In this document: positions 12,901-25,197 of the stretch, piece after piece | Numbering within the stretch: position 1 is the first letter of the stretch | How the letters are laid out: each line of letters opens with the position of its first letter | Assembly (NCBI RefSeq): GCF_001949145.1 | Contig: NW_019091600.1 | Coordinates: 37,694 to 101,693, forward strand | Source of the DNA: Acanthaster planci | Lineage: Eukaryota; Echinodermata; Asteroidea; Valvatida; Acanthasteridae | DNA: 64,000 nt | Direction of reading: 5' to 3' | Position numbers and translations under genes: made by a program | The notes under the pieces: model-generated | Database searches by the model: none | Told to the model about the DNA's origin: nothing | What the model saw: the letters and a program-made list of their open reading frames with translations, nothing else

Positions 12901-14060
12901 AGGCGTTCTACGTTTTCACGATGATGAACTCACAAAATAGTTCTCCAGTAATGATCCAAAGAACTTTTGAAGATGCCCCTAGAATTCAAACCATGATTCA
13001 AACATCTTGATCGTAAGAGAAACGCGTAGATGTAGTTTTCGACACCTCTGATGACTGCTTTGGTGAGTGGCCGTGCAGTTATTGGTATTCGTGTAGGTCT
13101 ATATTGATTCACCATAATCGTTATCAAGGAAGCACATTACGAGATTCGAAACAGCAGGGACTTCCCAACATTATTATGAAGCGCAATGCAAAGTACAAAG
13201 TCATTCTGCTGCCCCACGTTTGGTCAGTTGCTTTGCGTTTGGTCAGTTGAGAGGGTGGTGAGACAACCATCAGCTGGGACTCTTCCTTGTTCTAAATCAG
13301 GCAACAAAGCAGTAAAGGTCCACAGTCATTGATCATGGAGGACGGCCAATTGCCACTACGGATAGGCCTGGCCATCTTGGGGCTGTTGCCAGGTCCTCGG
13401 TCAAAAACGACGGCAGGTCGGTGTGCAAGTCTGTGGCATCGGTGCCGGGGCTACGAAATATTATGGGATGATGAAAAGAGTACGTACTAGTATCTCACTA
13501 TCTCTTAAATACCCATATACACCAGCACTCAAGGTTGGATCAAAAGTGCTATTTAATCCCCTATAGGACTATTCAATTTAGAGTAGTATGTTAATTTTGG
13601 ATTTTGCCCTGCCCGACGTGCAGGGCGCAAATCCCCGGCGCAAATCCATCTTTGAAATCAGATCAGTATGGTTCATTTGACATTTACTTTTATCTGAAAC
13701 TCAAGGCAGTTCTGTAGCTTTCAGTTATTAACTGTTTGATCACTACGTCCTCTGGTTATCTTGACCCGCCAAGAAATAAAATGTTTGCATAAGGAAAATA
13801 CATTAAAGCTACCAAGTGCCAGTAATCACCAAAACTTGATTAAATTTCACGGTACGAGTTATGAATGTAGGGTGGTGTATATGCATGACTGTGGTTCCCG
13901 CATGATTGGAAAATGTCAGGTTCTTATCGTCATCACCTGATGAACAATTAAAACTACTTGACATCCGTCGAGCGGTGTCAACATAAATGTGCGTGGTTAA
14001 CGAGAATGAGTGATGATTTTGCTGAGTGATCCAATCAGTTTCACAACAAGATCGGCATTA
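6960..14060. other. Long stretch without recognisable genes
   Basis: About 7 kb of AT-rich sequence in which I see no reliable coding region. Open frames are short, lack motifs and do not have consistent splice sites. Possible transposon scraps occur near 8650-8740 (a C/G-rich CCCCC block) and 9690-9770. First exons or promoters of the flanking genes may lie here unrecognised. Confidence 0.5.
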
Positions 14061-14064
14061 GACA

Positions 14065-15210
14065 ATGGACACCAAACGACTGAACGTGAGCAAATTAACA
14101 TCGATATTCAGAACTGTTGATTTCTTTTCTTCCTCTCTGATAGGCTATGGAGTCGTTTCCTTCCTACTTATATTGCTGATCGTGGTGTTCCACTTTGTCG
14201 ATCTCGCCATCATTTTCAAGGATTATCTGGGTAAACGACAAGACACTGTGTTCTTCATTTCTTACTTGACGTACCTTCCCCAACTGACGATAACCCTGCT
14301 GTTCTGTCTGATTGCTCGATTGTACATCTCTTGCTTCTATGATTCCACTAGAGATCGCCTGGCCGTGTTCTCTGAGGTGTACTTGAAGGAGCGTTTGGAG
14401 CATAGCCCCAGTAAAATGTGGTGGCGTCTCCTTGGTTTCATGGCGCTACCAACTCCTTGCATCATCATGAAATTGATGGTGTTCTTCCTGGAATCTGGAA
14501 GTACAAATTGCCCAAGGGATGCCTTCGTTTACATCAGGACCATAGGGGGTGTGGCTGGTTACGCCCTCTATGGAATCTTCTGTTTCGTCATCCACTGCCT
14601 CCAGATGTCACATCGGGAGGAATTTCACCAAACTGCCGTCAGGATTAGCAAGCGGGGTGCGCCTGACATCGAGACCACCAAGGCCGAAATCAGGAAGCTG
14701 TGCTTTGGCTTTCGAAGCTATCGCGATTTCGGTGGGAGATGGATGGTACTGTCGGTGTCCATAGCGGTCTTGGGGGTCGTCTTTGCGATCCCTTATACTA
14801 TGGATACATTGCCAGAGATCAGAAAAGACATCAAGCGGGAGGAGTCCAACTTGATGCTGTGGACCGTCTTCACTTGGTGTGACAAGGTCGTCTTTCTGGC
14901 TGGTCCCCTTTTGGCTGTTTGGGGTTTGGACGTTGGACGTCCTTGGCGCTACTTCAGAGAAAGAATCCTGCAGACATGGAATCGGCCAGGCGACAATAAC
15001 AGAGACAACAAAGCAGACGGAATTGATAGTGAGACACTGGAAGCGATCATCAACCACATGACTCTTCTGAAAGACGGTGGGTCCTGGATCAAGTCAACTC
15101 TGGTCTCGGCCATGCTCAGCATCTATCTGGGCACTACGCTGGACCCTTCTCAAGACCTGGACCCATGGATTGGTTTAGCTTGTAGGCCCAATTTTAACCA
15201 CACTGAATAA
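14065..15210 (+). CDS. Multi-pass membrane protein, intronless, unknown function
   Basis: An uninterrupted 381-codon frame, clearly longer than chance, starting with ATG after a stop-rich leader. Hydrophobic segments at roughly residues 22-45, 63-88, 120-142, 155-178, 224-245, 263-288 and 338-355 suggest six or seven transmembrane helices. A charged loop (KRGAPDIETTKAEIRKL) and a hydrophilic stretch of Asn/Asp (RPGDNNRDNKADG) separate them. The C-terminal tail ends NFNHTE. The layout recalls gustatory-receptor-like seven-helix proteins of invertebrates, but I see no diagnostic motif, so the family is open. A single exon with no pseudogene damage suggests a functional gene. Confidence 0.7.
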   Translation: MDTKRLNVSKLTSIFRTVDFFSSSLIGYGVVSFLLILLIVVFHFVDLAIIFKDYLGKRQDTVFFISYLTYLPQLTITLLFCLIARLYISCFYDSTRDRLAVFSEVYLKERLEHSPSKMWWRLLGFMALPTPCIIMKLMVFFLESGSTNCPRDAFVYIRTIGGVAGYALYGIFCFVIHCLQMSHREEFHQTAVRISKRGAPDIETTKAEIRKLCFGFRSYRDFGGRWMVLSVSIAVLGVVFAIPYTMDTLPEIRKDIKREESNLMLWTVFTWCDKVVFLAGPLLAVWGLDVGRPWRYFRERILQTWNRPGDNNRDNKADGIDSETLEAIINHMTLLKDGGSWIKSTLVSAMLSIYLGTTLDPSQDLDPWIGLACRPNFNHTE

Positions 15211-15214
15211 CAGC

Positions 15215-17370
15215 CTGAATACTTTGAACTTCATCTTCGTCTCTGTATTCGTCTCTCGCCAGGAAACCATTTTGAAGACTCATAGCCTTTTCGACGACCG
15301 TTTTGCACAAAACGCGCCTTTACTCGCTAACCTATTAAAATTTCAGACGCCTGAAGTTTGGGATTGACGAAATACTTGAAGCATTATCTCCAATGGGACT
15401 TTCTCGTTGACATAGTTTTTGTATGTCAAAACGTAATTCTCTTTTTTCAGCCAAGGATAACAATGATGAACTTGTCGGGTATGTCATGTCCGTCACCTTT
15501 AAACAACACTCCCTTTTGGGTGATGAGAAGCACTCCCAGGCCAGATGAGCCCTCGTATAATTAAATGAAAAAAGGGGAAATTGATTCGAAATATTCCTAT
15601 AGTATTTGAGACAGGCGTACAAGAAAACTGGAGCACATTTAAATAGTTTGTAGCTTACTCAGAAGCTCACCACGTAATCGGAAAAATCAAATAATAAGCA
15701 TTTTATTCAAGCATTGTCAACAATGTTTAATGTTTGATTTACATCGTCAATTTATAAAGCACCGTAGTTTATCGTGGATGTTATGCTACTAGGGGTTTTA
15801 ATTAAGAAATAATTCCCATTTTTCAATATTGTTATTTTATTATATGTGCAAAGTTAAAAGAGTTTAGAAAGTTGACATTGTCGTGTTGACATGAGTTCTG
15901 ATGTAAATTAAGTTGGCACAGTTACAATTTTGTGTGACGCCCTCTTGCACTGTCACAGCCCAAATCCGTTTTTTCCCAGTATCCGTTGCTAAGACTATAA
16001 TTAACTATTCGATGAAGCTCAGCACTTGTCTAAGGTAAATTCTGTCTATGTTAAGGCTTGGTGGCCCTAAGCTGCAGTGCGCTATATCCCTCATAAAGGC
16101 TAAGTTACGGATACAATTTGGCTCCGGGTCTTTCTTTGACAGCAGAAATGTTTACCGTCGAACGGAAATGGGGATGGGCGAAAGATCGGTGGCCTCCTTG
16201 TCAATCTCCCCAGTGGAGAATTCAGGAGGAATTTCTACCAAGTACCAGGTATCAAGTAGACGAAACTGGGTAACGCACAAGCGACGAACTAAAGAACTTT
16301 TCTCTGTTGTCTTCTACAAAGTTGTAATTCTCCGTCTAAGAATTCTGCTTGTATGAAAGGTATGGTTTCGATTTTGTTTAAGTTCGGTTAGGTTATTTGG
16401 TTGGTTTGTTGGGGTGTTTGCTTGTTTGTGTTTGTTTTGTTTTGGGGGCGTTAGGATGTTTTGGTGACCTTCATCTATGCCAACAGTATGTGCAGTACAC
16501 TCACAACTTAAAAAACCAGGCTCGCAACACTTTTTGTCTAAAGTTAACTAACGTTTACCACTAAACCATGTTTTTTACTTTACAGTGTACAGTGACTTCA
16601 TTTACATTTTTAACTCTGCTCTGTAAGCATGCAATGACAGACATTTACGACAATTTGCAATCTTGCACTTGAACCTTAGATTTTGATGTTAACCCATTCT
16701 TGCCTACGACTTTGACCCTGTTATTCGTTTACAATATGAGCAATAAAGAGCAACCAATAACAAAGACTAGTGACAAGTACTGTTAGATACTGTGTGCCTT
16801 ATCAACGGAATGAAATTATTTCGATAATTAATTTCATGAGAAGTGGCGTCAATGTGTCAGTGCTGAAACTGATGCGTCGAAGGTCTTTACAAGGTCTTTC
16901 TTTATTTCACAGATTGTTGCTTTGCGGAAGTCATCATGTTGATTCATGGACAACTGAAAGTAACAAAATTGCAGTGGATATTTTGAACCTTAATTAATGC
17001 CATATCGATTTGTTTCAAGCTGATTTTCTAAACAAAAATAAACAAAAAAATGCTTTTTACCGTTCGATTAAACAGTTGGAATAAAGGCAAGTTCATGCTT
17101 TGAATAATTTGTATCCTTTAAATTGTGGTATAACCTCTATTTTCATGGTTGTGGTCCAACCGCTGTCCTTCCCCTTCCAACTGCATAGAAATTTCATGGT
17201 TCACAAACTCACAGCATTCATCCTATGTTAGGTACAGAAATATCCACACACCCTATACTATAAATTCAATCAACTTTTATTTTTAGTTTGTCTTTTAAAC
17301 TGCCTCTTCAAAGCTCCTGCCGATCATGCGCAATTATCAACCAAATCACTGCTGTCCAAAACAACTGGGC
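15215..17370. other. Intergenic sequence
   Basis: No supported gene. AT-rich sequence with a T/G-rich patch at 16370-16460. The 3' side borders the last exon of METTL27-like gene D, which is on the minus strand, so this region holds the 3' ends of two convergent genes. Confidence 0.5.
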
Positions 17371-17377
17371 CTTGTTT

Positions 17378-20300
17378 TCACTTGGATAAGACTCTGAGAA
17401 TCGGCACCTTAGCCTTTTCGTTTAATTTGTCACTTGAGTAATACTGTATCCAGCGATATTCCACAAGTTCCAATTGTCCCTGCTCACTGAGTGCACCAAT
17501 AACTGCCTCCAACCTGGCCTCCCATTGGTCGAATACTTTCACACTCAATGTAAACATTATGTACCCACCTAGTGAAAACAAGGAAAGAGGTCACTTTTAA
17601 TTGATCAAGTCCACACCTGCGACCAGACTTATTATCACAACCGTGGAAAAGTTAAAGATACTAAATTAGTATCAAGTTAGAAACAGCATGCATGTACATG
17701 TATTTAAGAAATATTCAAATTTGCTGTCAGGATCAATGGTTTAATTCAACCGTGTTTTAAATGTTTTTACCCGGCTTCGTTATTCGAATCAGCTCTGGAA
17801 AGCACAAATCGTCTACGTGACCAGGAACGCCAAAGGCACCGCACATTACGACAGCGTCATAGTTATCTGGACGGGTACAAGAGGGAAATTCCAGTTCAGA
17901 GTGAAGTTCAAAAAGTCACTTTTATTTGTATAAATACATGAAGTCATGTTAATAGTGTCTTATAATCTGAGGTCGTACACTTCTGCGAAGCAATGTTGGA
18001 TGAAGAACTAATATTCTGGGTTTATGTTATGTCCCCTGGAAATGGAAAAATTTGGGTTAACCCCAACTTAGTAGTTATGTCTGAGCTTCGCATGGTATCG
18101 TGGTTAAGTAACAAGGAAAAATCAAGATCCTCCCCTGAAAAGGAAGACAGGTATTTTTTCCCTTCAGCCAAGTGTGTGGGGCATATTTGTCTTAGGGTTC
18201 GACTTATCAACCATAGTAGAAATACTTCGCCACTTTAAGGAACACAAAATATCAATTCGTATCAATAGTGAAGGATGCTAATAATGATAACATTAGACCC
18301 GCACTGTCAGGAATTTTCGTCCGGTGGTCATCTAGTGTGTCGCATATGTACTCAGTGTAGCACTGACGTTCCTTGCTTTTGTCTAAGGAAATTTGGGAAG
18401 CGTCCAAAGCGTCGATACACGTGAAGCCGAGATTCTTAAGCTGTGGACAGAACAGATAAAAGCTTGCAGAGAATCATTTAACCTGTCACATAATTCTATT
18501 TTCGTTTTTCTTGGTATAATTTGAAGGTATAATATGATCCGTAACAGACCTGAGAGCAAGATACAGCCTTCGAAAGCAAAGTACAGAATAAAAACTCCTC
18601 GGGTAAAAAAAAAATTAATTTCACGGAACAAAGAGCAAATTTGAAATGCAGTGATGTATATGACGATCTGGTAATTTTTCAAAACTGATGATGACTTCTA
18701 ATACTAGAGTACGTGTAATTTAAATGATGTCTTTTTGTTGATCGATGTTTACCGCTTCTCCGACCATTCCTATCCCTGAGGCTGCATCAAGAATCCTCAC
18801 AGATTTATCACCGATTATTTCAGATGCAATGGCTGCCATATTGGACGGTGCGGGAAAGCCAAGGTCGTCGTGCAGCTGCAATGGCAAGGACAGACAATTT
18901 CTCGATAAGTCTAAGAGCATTGACATTAATGTCCAAGACCTGACTCCTTGGCCCAGAGGTCCTTTGACAAGAAACAACCTTCTTTCACGGCCACATCAAT
19001 GAACGGCTGGAATAACCACAGATAAACACAAAAGTACGGACCTTCAAAGCCTTCATTTTCAAATCAAATTAGATTTTAGTTTTTGAGCAATTTCTTTTTG
19101 TTCTCAAGATTTATTGCCGTGAGGCCACAAAATCACTGAAAATTTGAGACTCTTAACTCGGTTACAATGTCATGCATATATTGAACCAATTAAAAACTTG
19201 GACGCGTTCAACCGTGCAGTATCTGTGGTAATAATTAGTACACAGCCTTTATACTTCGTAAATGTTTTCATATACGCGCCCAGGATATACTGTCATTGAA
19301 TTCTCTCCATGAATGAATGGAAAAGGTCAGCATTAGAATCACAATTAAATTTAATTCACATCAACATTGAACATGAAAATATACAATATACATCAGGAAG
19401 AAAAAAACAGTTTAACAGAGAAATGGCAGTAAATTATTTGATTTAGACAAGTAAGCTCCATGGGGTGCAAGTATCATCATAATTTTTCTGATAATGACGT
19501 GCACATGGATGGTCAGTAAGTTTGTGTGTTTGGGGTCTTTTTACCAGAATTTTTAAACCCCATTTGGGGATATAAGGATCTCTCCTTTGTTTCAGGCACC
19601 ATTATACATGATGTAACCTCATGATTTTGATCTTTCCTACATCAGTATTCAGGTTTGCCATTGTTGAAAGTAAAAAGAAATAATGGTTATGAGCTGGGGT
19701 GGGAAGTTGACACCCTGCCCCACCCCCCACCCCCACCCCCAAAAAGGAGCTGGCGGTGGACTGCTTTACTTCTCTCCAAAAGCTTATAAAATGCATTATA
19801 TGCAGAGTGTATTCCAGCCGCCATCGTTAATAAGCATCATGTTCACGGATAAATAACACTCAAACGCTACCAGGACACAACATACACTTAACTACCTGAA
19901 GGAGTGCTGTGCCTATCCACTTGAGTAAGGTTTACTCCTTTATTGCTCTATCAAAATGTTCATAAATTTCAATCGGAGCATGCAACATTAGTGAGGATCT
20001 AATGATATACAATGAATACAACCATATTGAATCCATGAATTGACGAGTTTAGAAGCTCCATATAGTTGTTGACAACATGGTAAATAAATATTGACAAGAA
20101 TATAATATAATCAGTGCTCTGAAATATGTAATTGCCAATGTAATTGCCTTCTAACTAATTTCAAGGCAGTTAGATGGTCTAGCCATAGCATAAGTAAATG
20201 GAGTAACAGTTCAATTAGCTACAAGATGTAACAGGATCACATTGAGTTGTTTTGGGGCTGTCCAACTTTGAAATCAGTGTGCTTTATTTAATCAACCCCA

Positions 20301-22077
20301 AATAACAGCAATTCCATACGGCTTTTTGTAGACTGCTCAATCACGCTAGTCACGGCATTTCATCCATTAAACCACTGTTGTCTCACTGTATGGCACACTG
20401 CTTCATTAGTATCTGGCTATTTAATGTGAAAAATATGGGCATCATAAGGACACACATCAATGTTTGCCTGGTTTTGTTAAAAGCCCCTCCATGCCCCCAA
20501 AATGTAATTATGGGACAGAATAATATGAGCTTTCAAACATATATAAGTCATGCAAATCAGAAATTAAAAGTAGGATATGATCCCATAAGTGACAGTCAAA
20601 GGGGAACATTAATATTTATAAACCACGAACCAATGAAAATTACCATACAAACAGGCATTTTCACTTTTATTTGTTCGATAACATAATCATGGCAACGTTT
20701 CACATGTATGTCAAGATCGACATTGACGTCTTTTAACTTAAATCTTCATACAGGTAGTCGAGTTCATATTGACAAGGAACATCCCCCCCGTGTGCACGTG
20801 TACAGTTCGCTATTGCATTGCCAGAGCCATTACCATTGTTGTATACAACATCATGCCCAATGAGGAATAAGAAAACAAACGCGTCCTCAAGTCGTACCTT
20901 GTGTGCTATTGTGTCCTACCTATTCTACCACTCCATCATTCAAAGATTTTAGTGGCCAAGTCAAAGGGTATGGATATTTTGTGGATCACTGTTACTAAGG
21001 AAATGGAAAGACTTTGTAGAAGTTTAAAGACTGAAATATTCCACCATCGGCGCGGCGCGTTTGACGAGTGAAGTTCAGCAAACCTCTTCCTACATCCATG
21101 AGTGAACAAACGCGCGCAGCTAGCACAGAGCTTCGCACGCCCCCAACCTTATGAGTTAGTCAGTTTTTTTACGAGAATTTTGTTTTGCAAGTTACAATTT
21201 TATGAGTTACAATTTAGTTTTGCGAGTTACAATTTTGTTTTGCCACTTGCAGTTTTGTTTTTGAGATTTTTCTTTTTTACTTCTTTTCAAACAAGACTAG
21301 CAGTTTGTATTGTCATTTTTGTAGTAGCTTTATCTTTGTTTTAAAAAAATGTTTCTTGTCCTTTTTACTTCTTTTTCTACTTGTATTTTTTTTCCTTTAT
21401 CTTTTGATTTTTCAGTATTTATATTTTCTGGCTGATTCCTATTTTTTCTGCTTTCATTTCTTATTCGTTTTCTGTTTTAGTTATTTTATTCTGTTTTTAA
21501 CTTTCTGTCTATTATATTTATTTATTTTTAATAATTTCATTTGGTTTTCCATCGTTTCATTTTTAATTTTTTTGTACCAATTCTCATTCATTTTTCTTAA
21601 TTTTTGTTCTTTTTTATTGTTAAAACACTTCTTTATTTTTATTTGTTAATTTTTAATATAATTTGTTTTATTTTTCTCAGTCTTGTCTTTTTGCCCCGAT
21701 GGCCGCCCATCAGAAGGTTGCCCGACTTTGTTTTACATGTTTACAGTCATATGTTTACGATCATAGGATGAGAGTGGAAAACCGTCAATAAGCTTTTGAT
21801 GAGGTTGCTTTATCGAAGCTGAAATCCAGAGAAAACCGCCCTACCAACGATCCCCAGTCAGGCCAATAACATCCCTCGTACTTGTTCCCCGTACAACACA
21901 CAAAGAACAACAGAACAAACTAAAAAAATTAATAAGTCTGGCACATACCTTGGCGTATCTATCTGCCCAGATGTCATAGAACCTCGCCATAGGCTTGCCG
22001 CCTCTATCTGCAGCGCTTCCCCATTCATACATTTCTCTCCGATATTCGGTGAAGTACTCGGGAGTGAAGTGCGCCAT
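17378..22077 (-). CDS. METTL27-like methyltransferase, gene D (five exons, intact)
   Basis: Minus-strand gene with exons 22077-21949, 18875-18753, 18440-18305, 17866-17771 and 17568-17378. All internal edges have AG acceptors and GT donors. The phases (0,0,1,1) agree and the joined length is 675 bases, 224 residues plus stop. It is a class I SAM-dependent methyltransferase of the METTL27 (WBSCR27) type: exon 1 has YDIWADRYAKV, exon 2 the SAM-binding motif ILDAASGIGMVGE, exon 4 AVVMCGAFGVPGHV and exon 5 the C-terminal strand pair KAKVPILRVL. Substrate is unknown. The exon 3 donor (GTGCGG) is weak. It is clearly more diverged from A, B and C than they are from each other. Element 1 lies about 107 bases upstream of its start codon. 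Confidence 0.85.
18880..21940. other. Intron 1 of METTL27-like gene D
   Basis: About 3 kb between exons 1 and 2. It has no recognisable gene, a C-rich patch at about 19710-19745 and a T-rich low-complexity stretch at 21170-21690 that produces Phe-rich plus-strand frames. Confidence 0.6.
21170..21690. repeat. T-rich low-complexity sequence
   Basis: Several hundred bases dominated by T runs broken by C, A and G, with short repeats of the type GTTACAATTTTGTTTTGC at its left end. The Phe/Leu-rich open frames here are composition artefacts. Confidence 0.75.
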
Positions 22078-22183
22078 TTTCTTTCACCTATTGTGGTAAC
22101 CGTGCAGTATAACGTTACGGGCAAGGCCTGGGGAGCATCGACGCAGACGCCGCACCTTGTGCAATGAATCCTCCGAATAGCTA

Positions 22184-22391
22184 GTAGTAGGGATTGGAGA
22201 GTTCTGCGCCACCTCCCCTTTCACCCCGCTTTCACCCCGCTTTCACCTTCCTTTCCGCCACCCGCGCCGGGGTTTCCCACTTCACTTACCTTGACCTTTT
22301 GACCCCGGCGTACTTTTCTGTCAACAACTCGCGACGTGCGCTGATCAAATAAACAATCACTCTCAAACAAAAAAGGGACTTCCCCTCGCTT
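22184..22391 (+). repeat. Left terminal inverted repeat of element 1
   Basis: It starts GTAGTAGGGATTGGAGAG and continues GC-rich through repeated TTTCACCCCGC words to AAAAAAGGGACTTCCC. The right end of the element carries the same sequence in reverse complement, with small differences including a shorter TTTCACCCCGC run. Confidence 0.9.
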
Positions 22392-22511
22392 TTCTGGTCT
22401 AAACTCGTGACTTCTACTTAAAGCGCGGCTCTGTTCAAAGCAAAATGCGCCATGTTTACAACCGCCTTAAATAAATGGCCTATATATAAAAATAACAATA
22501 TATAAAAAAAC

Positions 22512-23110
22512 ATGTCAAGTCAAGTCAATAAAAAAAATGAGAAAAATTTTAGAAAGCTACTTATAAATAGAGACATGGAAAAACCACAATTTAGACCTCT
22601 ACTAACGACCTTTTACCGGTTCAAAAAGGGGTTTTTAGAAGATTTTATCAAGCAGTATCACATCTCGGTACCACCTCCCAAGCGTAAATCTCATACTAAA
22701 CCCGAGCTCATTGAAGCCATACGGGCAGACCAGAAACAATTTAGGTACCTCCCGCGTCAGTCATATCGTCAGCTGTTGAAAACGGTTCAAAAATACAATA
22801 TTCCTTCTGCACACAAAGACAGATATGTTAAACAAGACTTTATTGAAGCGATTAAAGCTTACACTCAACCCAAGGAAATTGCGGAAGTCGACATTAGAAA
22901 CGTGAGACGCTTTCAGGGCAACTACCGCAATTGGGAATTGATACCCCGTTTCTTTGAATACGACCTCGTGCCCGTTTTTGATTTTTACAAAACTTTCATC
23001 GAGAAGAAAGCGTTGGAGAGTTAAAGGAAGTGGGTTCTTACAAATTGCAAACGGCCCTAAAAGTGCAGTTTAGATTGGAAAAACCCGAAAAAACTGACTT
23101 TGGCGTATTT
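22512..23110 (+). pseudogene. N-terminal part of the polymerase gene, element 1
   Basis: An open frame of 170 codons begins at ATG 22512, followed in a shifted frame by more homologous residues. It contains two similar helical units, each a short hydrophobic stretch plus Lys-Pro/Gln-x-x-Leu/Phe-Ile-Glu-Ala-Ile (residues about 50-75 and 95-125), which look like SAP/HeH-type DNA-binding folds. It then has the conserved stretch FQGNYRNWELIPRFF. The same stretch occurs at 55400 in element 2, where the frame runs on into polymerase, so I read this as the N-terminal extension of the polymerase. A one-base loss at about 23019 ends the frame. After about 23110 the polymerase middle is missing. Confidence 0.6.
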
Positions 23111-23119
23111 ACCTTTCCG

Positions 23120-23839
23120 ATTCCGATTTCCTTTCCGATTTCTATTACAACGAACTAAAATCAAATTTTGGTGAACAAGTAAATTTACTTCATACGTACA
23201 CTGATTCTCTGTTAGTTCAGATTCAAACTGACGATTTAAACGGCTACTTGAGTAAAAAGCGTACATTATTTGACTTTAAGTAATTACCCGCTCGACTATC
23301 AACTTTACAGCACCAAAAATAAAGAGGTCATAGGCAAAAGGAAAGACGAATTTGGTGGTAAGGTCATTTCAGAGGTCGTTTGCATACGCCCAAAAATGTA
23401 TTCGATCTTAACTACCGATCAAAATTTAAAGAAGGCGAAAGGGGTAACAAAAGTAGTAACCGAGAAACGGTTATCACATGATATGTATAAAAGCTGCCTA
23501 TTTGAATAGAAGCAGCATTTCAATCAACAGCTATTATTTAGATCAGACAAACATCAAATATTTACCGTGTCGCAAAATAAGTTGAGTCTGTCGCCGTTAG
23601 ACACCAAGCGTTATATTTTACCAAACGGGGTTGATACGTTAGCTTACGGGCACTATCAATCGAGGATTAAAGGATTTAAAGCAACTGACCTGGAGCGAGC
23701 TAAGCAATCTGTTAAGCTGAAGCGAGCGGAGCGAGCACAACGCGAATCGTTTATCTATCACTGGGTGTACAACTCAAATTTTAAGGACAAAGAGAAAGCT
23801 CTCAATTCAGTTTTTGCGCAGTTAAAACTCGGGCGGTAA
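23120..23839 (+). pseudogene. Protein-primed family B DNA polymerase, C-terminal part, element 1
   Basis: Three overlapping frames carry the C-terminal part of a Polinton-type polymerase: the palm motif C (TYTDSLLVQI), then a conserved region with VVCIRPKMYSILT and KKAKGV, then a C-terminal block ending with TKRYILPNGVDTLAYGHY. In related polymerases these segments bind the catalytic metals and the template-primer. Frameshifts near 23280 and a stop at about 23508 break the gene, and all exonuclease and earlier palm motifs are absent, removed by an internal deletion near 23115. It ends converging on the integrase gene, their 3' ends overlapping by about 18 bases. Confidence 0.85.
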
Positions 23840-24823
23840 TTCGGTATCTTCGGGTACGACTTGAAGCTCCTCTTTGACAAAACTCCTCTTTGGCCCGTTT
23901 AATAGATAATACAAAGTGGGGCCCGTTTTTACCCTCCTGCCTTCCACTCGTTTAAATTGACTGGTGCGCTTCTCCACTTGATAAACGTCTACGGACCAGA
24001 CTGGATCTGTCGCCCTTCTGACGGTGCCGCCTTCTTGCTCGCCCGGGTAATATAAATATCTAACTAATACATTTGGAGGTAATTCACGCGACGCGCTTTT
24101 AACAGGCGCACTAGCTATTTGTTTCACTCGGTCTAATTTGACGGCTTCGGCAGGAACAGCATCAATTAAGCGTATTTTTTCCTCGTTTAACGATTTTACG
24201 ACCGATTTTACGCCCTCGTTTAACATTTCTTGAGCGTATTGATGACCGAATAACCTTTCAGCTAAAGTACGATTAAACCTTTCCACGATCCCCTGCGACC
24301 TATGAACGCCCAGGTTTCCCACTTAAATTTCCACCCCATGTTTAACAATTAACTTTTTAAACTCGCCTTTAAATTCAGATCCTGAGGCTACGTTTATAGT
24401 TTTAGGCCAAGTCAGAGGTGATCGCTCGTAAATTTTCTTGCTCGCTACGCTCACTTGCTCGGCCGTTTTACTGGTCAACGGTTCTGCTTCTTTATACCGC
24501 GAACCGACGTCTACGATCGTTAAAGCGTATTTAAAAGTTTTTCTTTTAACGCGGTCCCAGGGTAAGTACAAAATGTCCATTTGATGAGCTTCGTTTGGAC
24601 TAACGTATTCTGTTTGCAACATTGTAGGTCTCGGTACGTAATTTGGTTTTGGTAAATATATTTGCCAAATAGCCTGCTTTTTTAGCCAGTTTCTAATAAT
24701 TGATTTGTCAGCACCGGTCTTTTCGTGTAGATGATCGACGGCGCTTTCTTCTCGCCAGTAGCCTTGCGGGCTGTAAAATAGTTTTTTAAAAGTTTCCTCC
24801 ACTTTTAAAATAAAGTTACGCAA
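23822..24823 (-). pseudogene. DDE integrase (retrovirus-like, Polinton type), element 1
   Basis: About 333 codons, broken by one in-frame TAA at 24320-24322. N-terminal part: a zinc-binding-like helix region (VDHLHEKTGADKSIIRNWL). Core: first catalytic Asp in HQMDILYLP and the glutamate in GIVERFNRTLAERL. The segment that normally carries the second Asp reads INVASGSEFKGEF, with Ala where Asp is expected. C-terminal part: a beta-barrel-like stretch (VWSVDVYQVEKR). Such enzymes insert the element into host DNA. With a stop and a lost catalytic Asp the copy is inactive. The nominal start is a TTG, so the true start may lie slightly upstream. Confidence 0.85.
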
Positions 24824-25197
24824 ATCGATAAGCTAAGAAACCGACTAAGGCCGTCCCACCTAAAATCCATACAAACTCACGAATTTTTTGATCTTCGGAA
24901 GGCTCGTAGAAATCAGACAATTTAGGTTCCAGTGGTAACCGCATTATATTTTTACCGGTCTATTCGCTGTAAGCTCGTAACGCTTCGTGCACAGTTACAA
25001 ATGTTTGCTGACTCGCGCATTCTTGTCTCATTCGTTTTTTCAGAAAATCTAGCATGTGTACGCGGTTTTGTTCCCAGGATTCCTTCGCTTGCGCCAATTG
25101 CTCTAACGCAAGGTTGTGACGCTTTCGTTCTTCGTCGACTTTACTTTTTGATAAACTGCTAAATAAAAAATTTGACCCCGCGAAAGCTTACGCATTC
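24816..25197 (-). pseudogene. Small coiled-coil membrane protein upstream of the integrase, element 1
   Basis: A minus-strand frame enters from the assembly gap. It has a charged helical stretch (EQLAQAKESWEQNRVHM), a DFLKKRMRQE block, an in-frame TAG at about 24972, then PLEPKLSDFYEPSEDQK and a single C-terminal transmembrane helix (FVWILGGTALVGFLAYRF). I have the impression of similar coiled-coil, single-TM proteins in other aquatic invertebrate genomes but cannot verify it here. The role is unknown; a virion membrane or scaffold protein is possible. Without the TAG, both parts are in one frame. Confidence 0.55.

Noticed and set aside
21102-21649. Phe-rich plus-strand frames resembling membrane proteins
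   Set aside because: They come from a T-rich low-complexity tract; composition alone explains the hydrophobicity.
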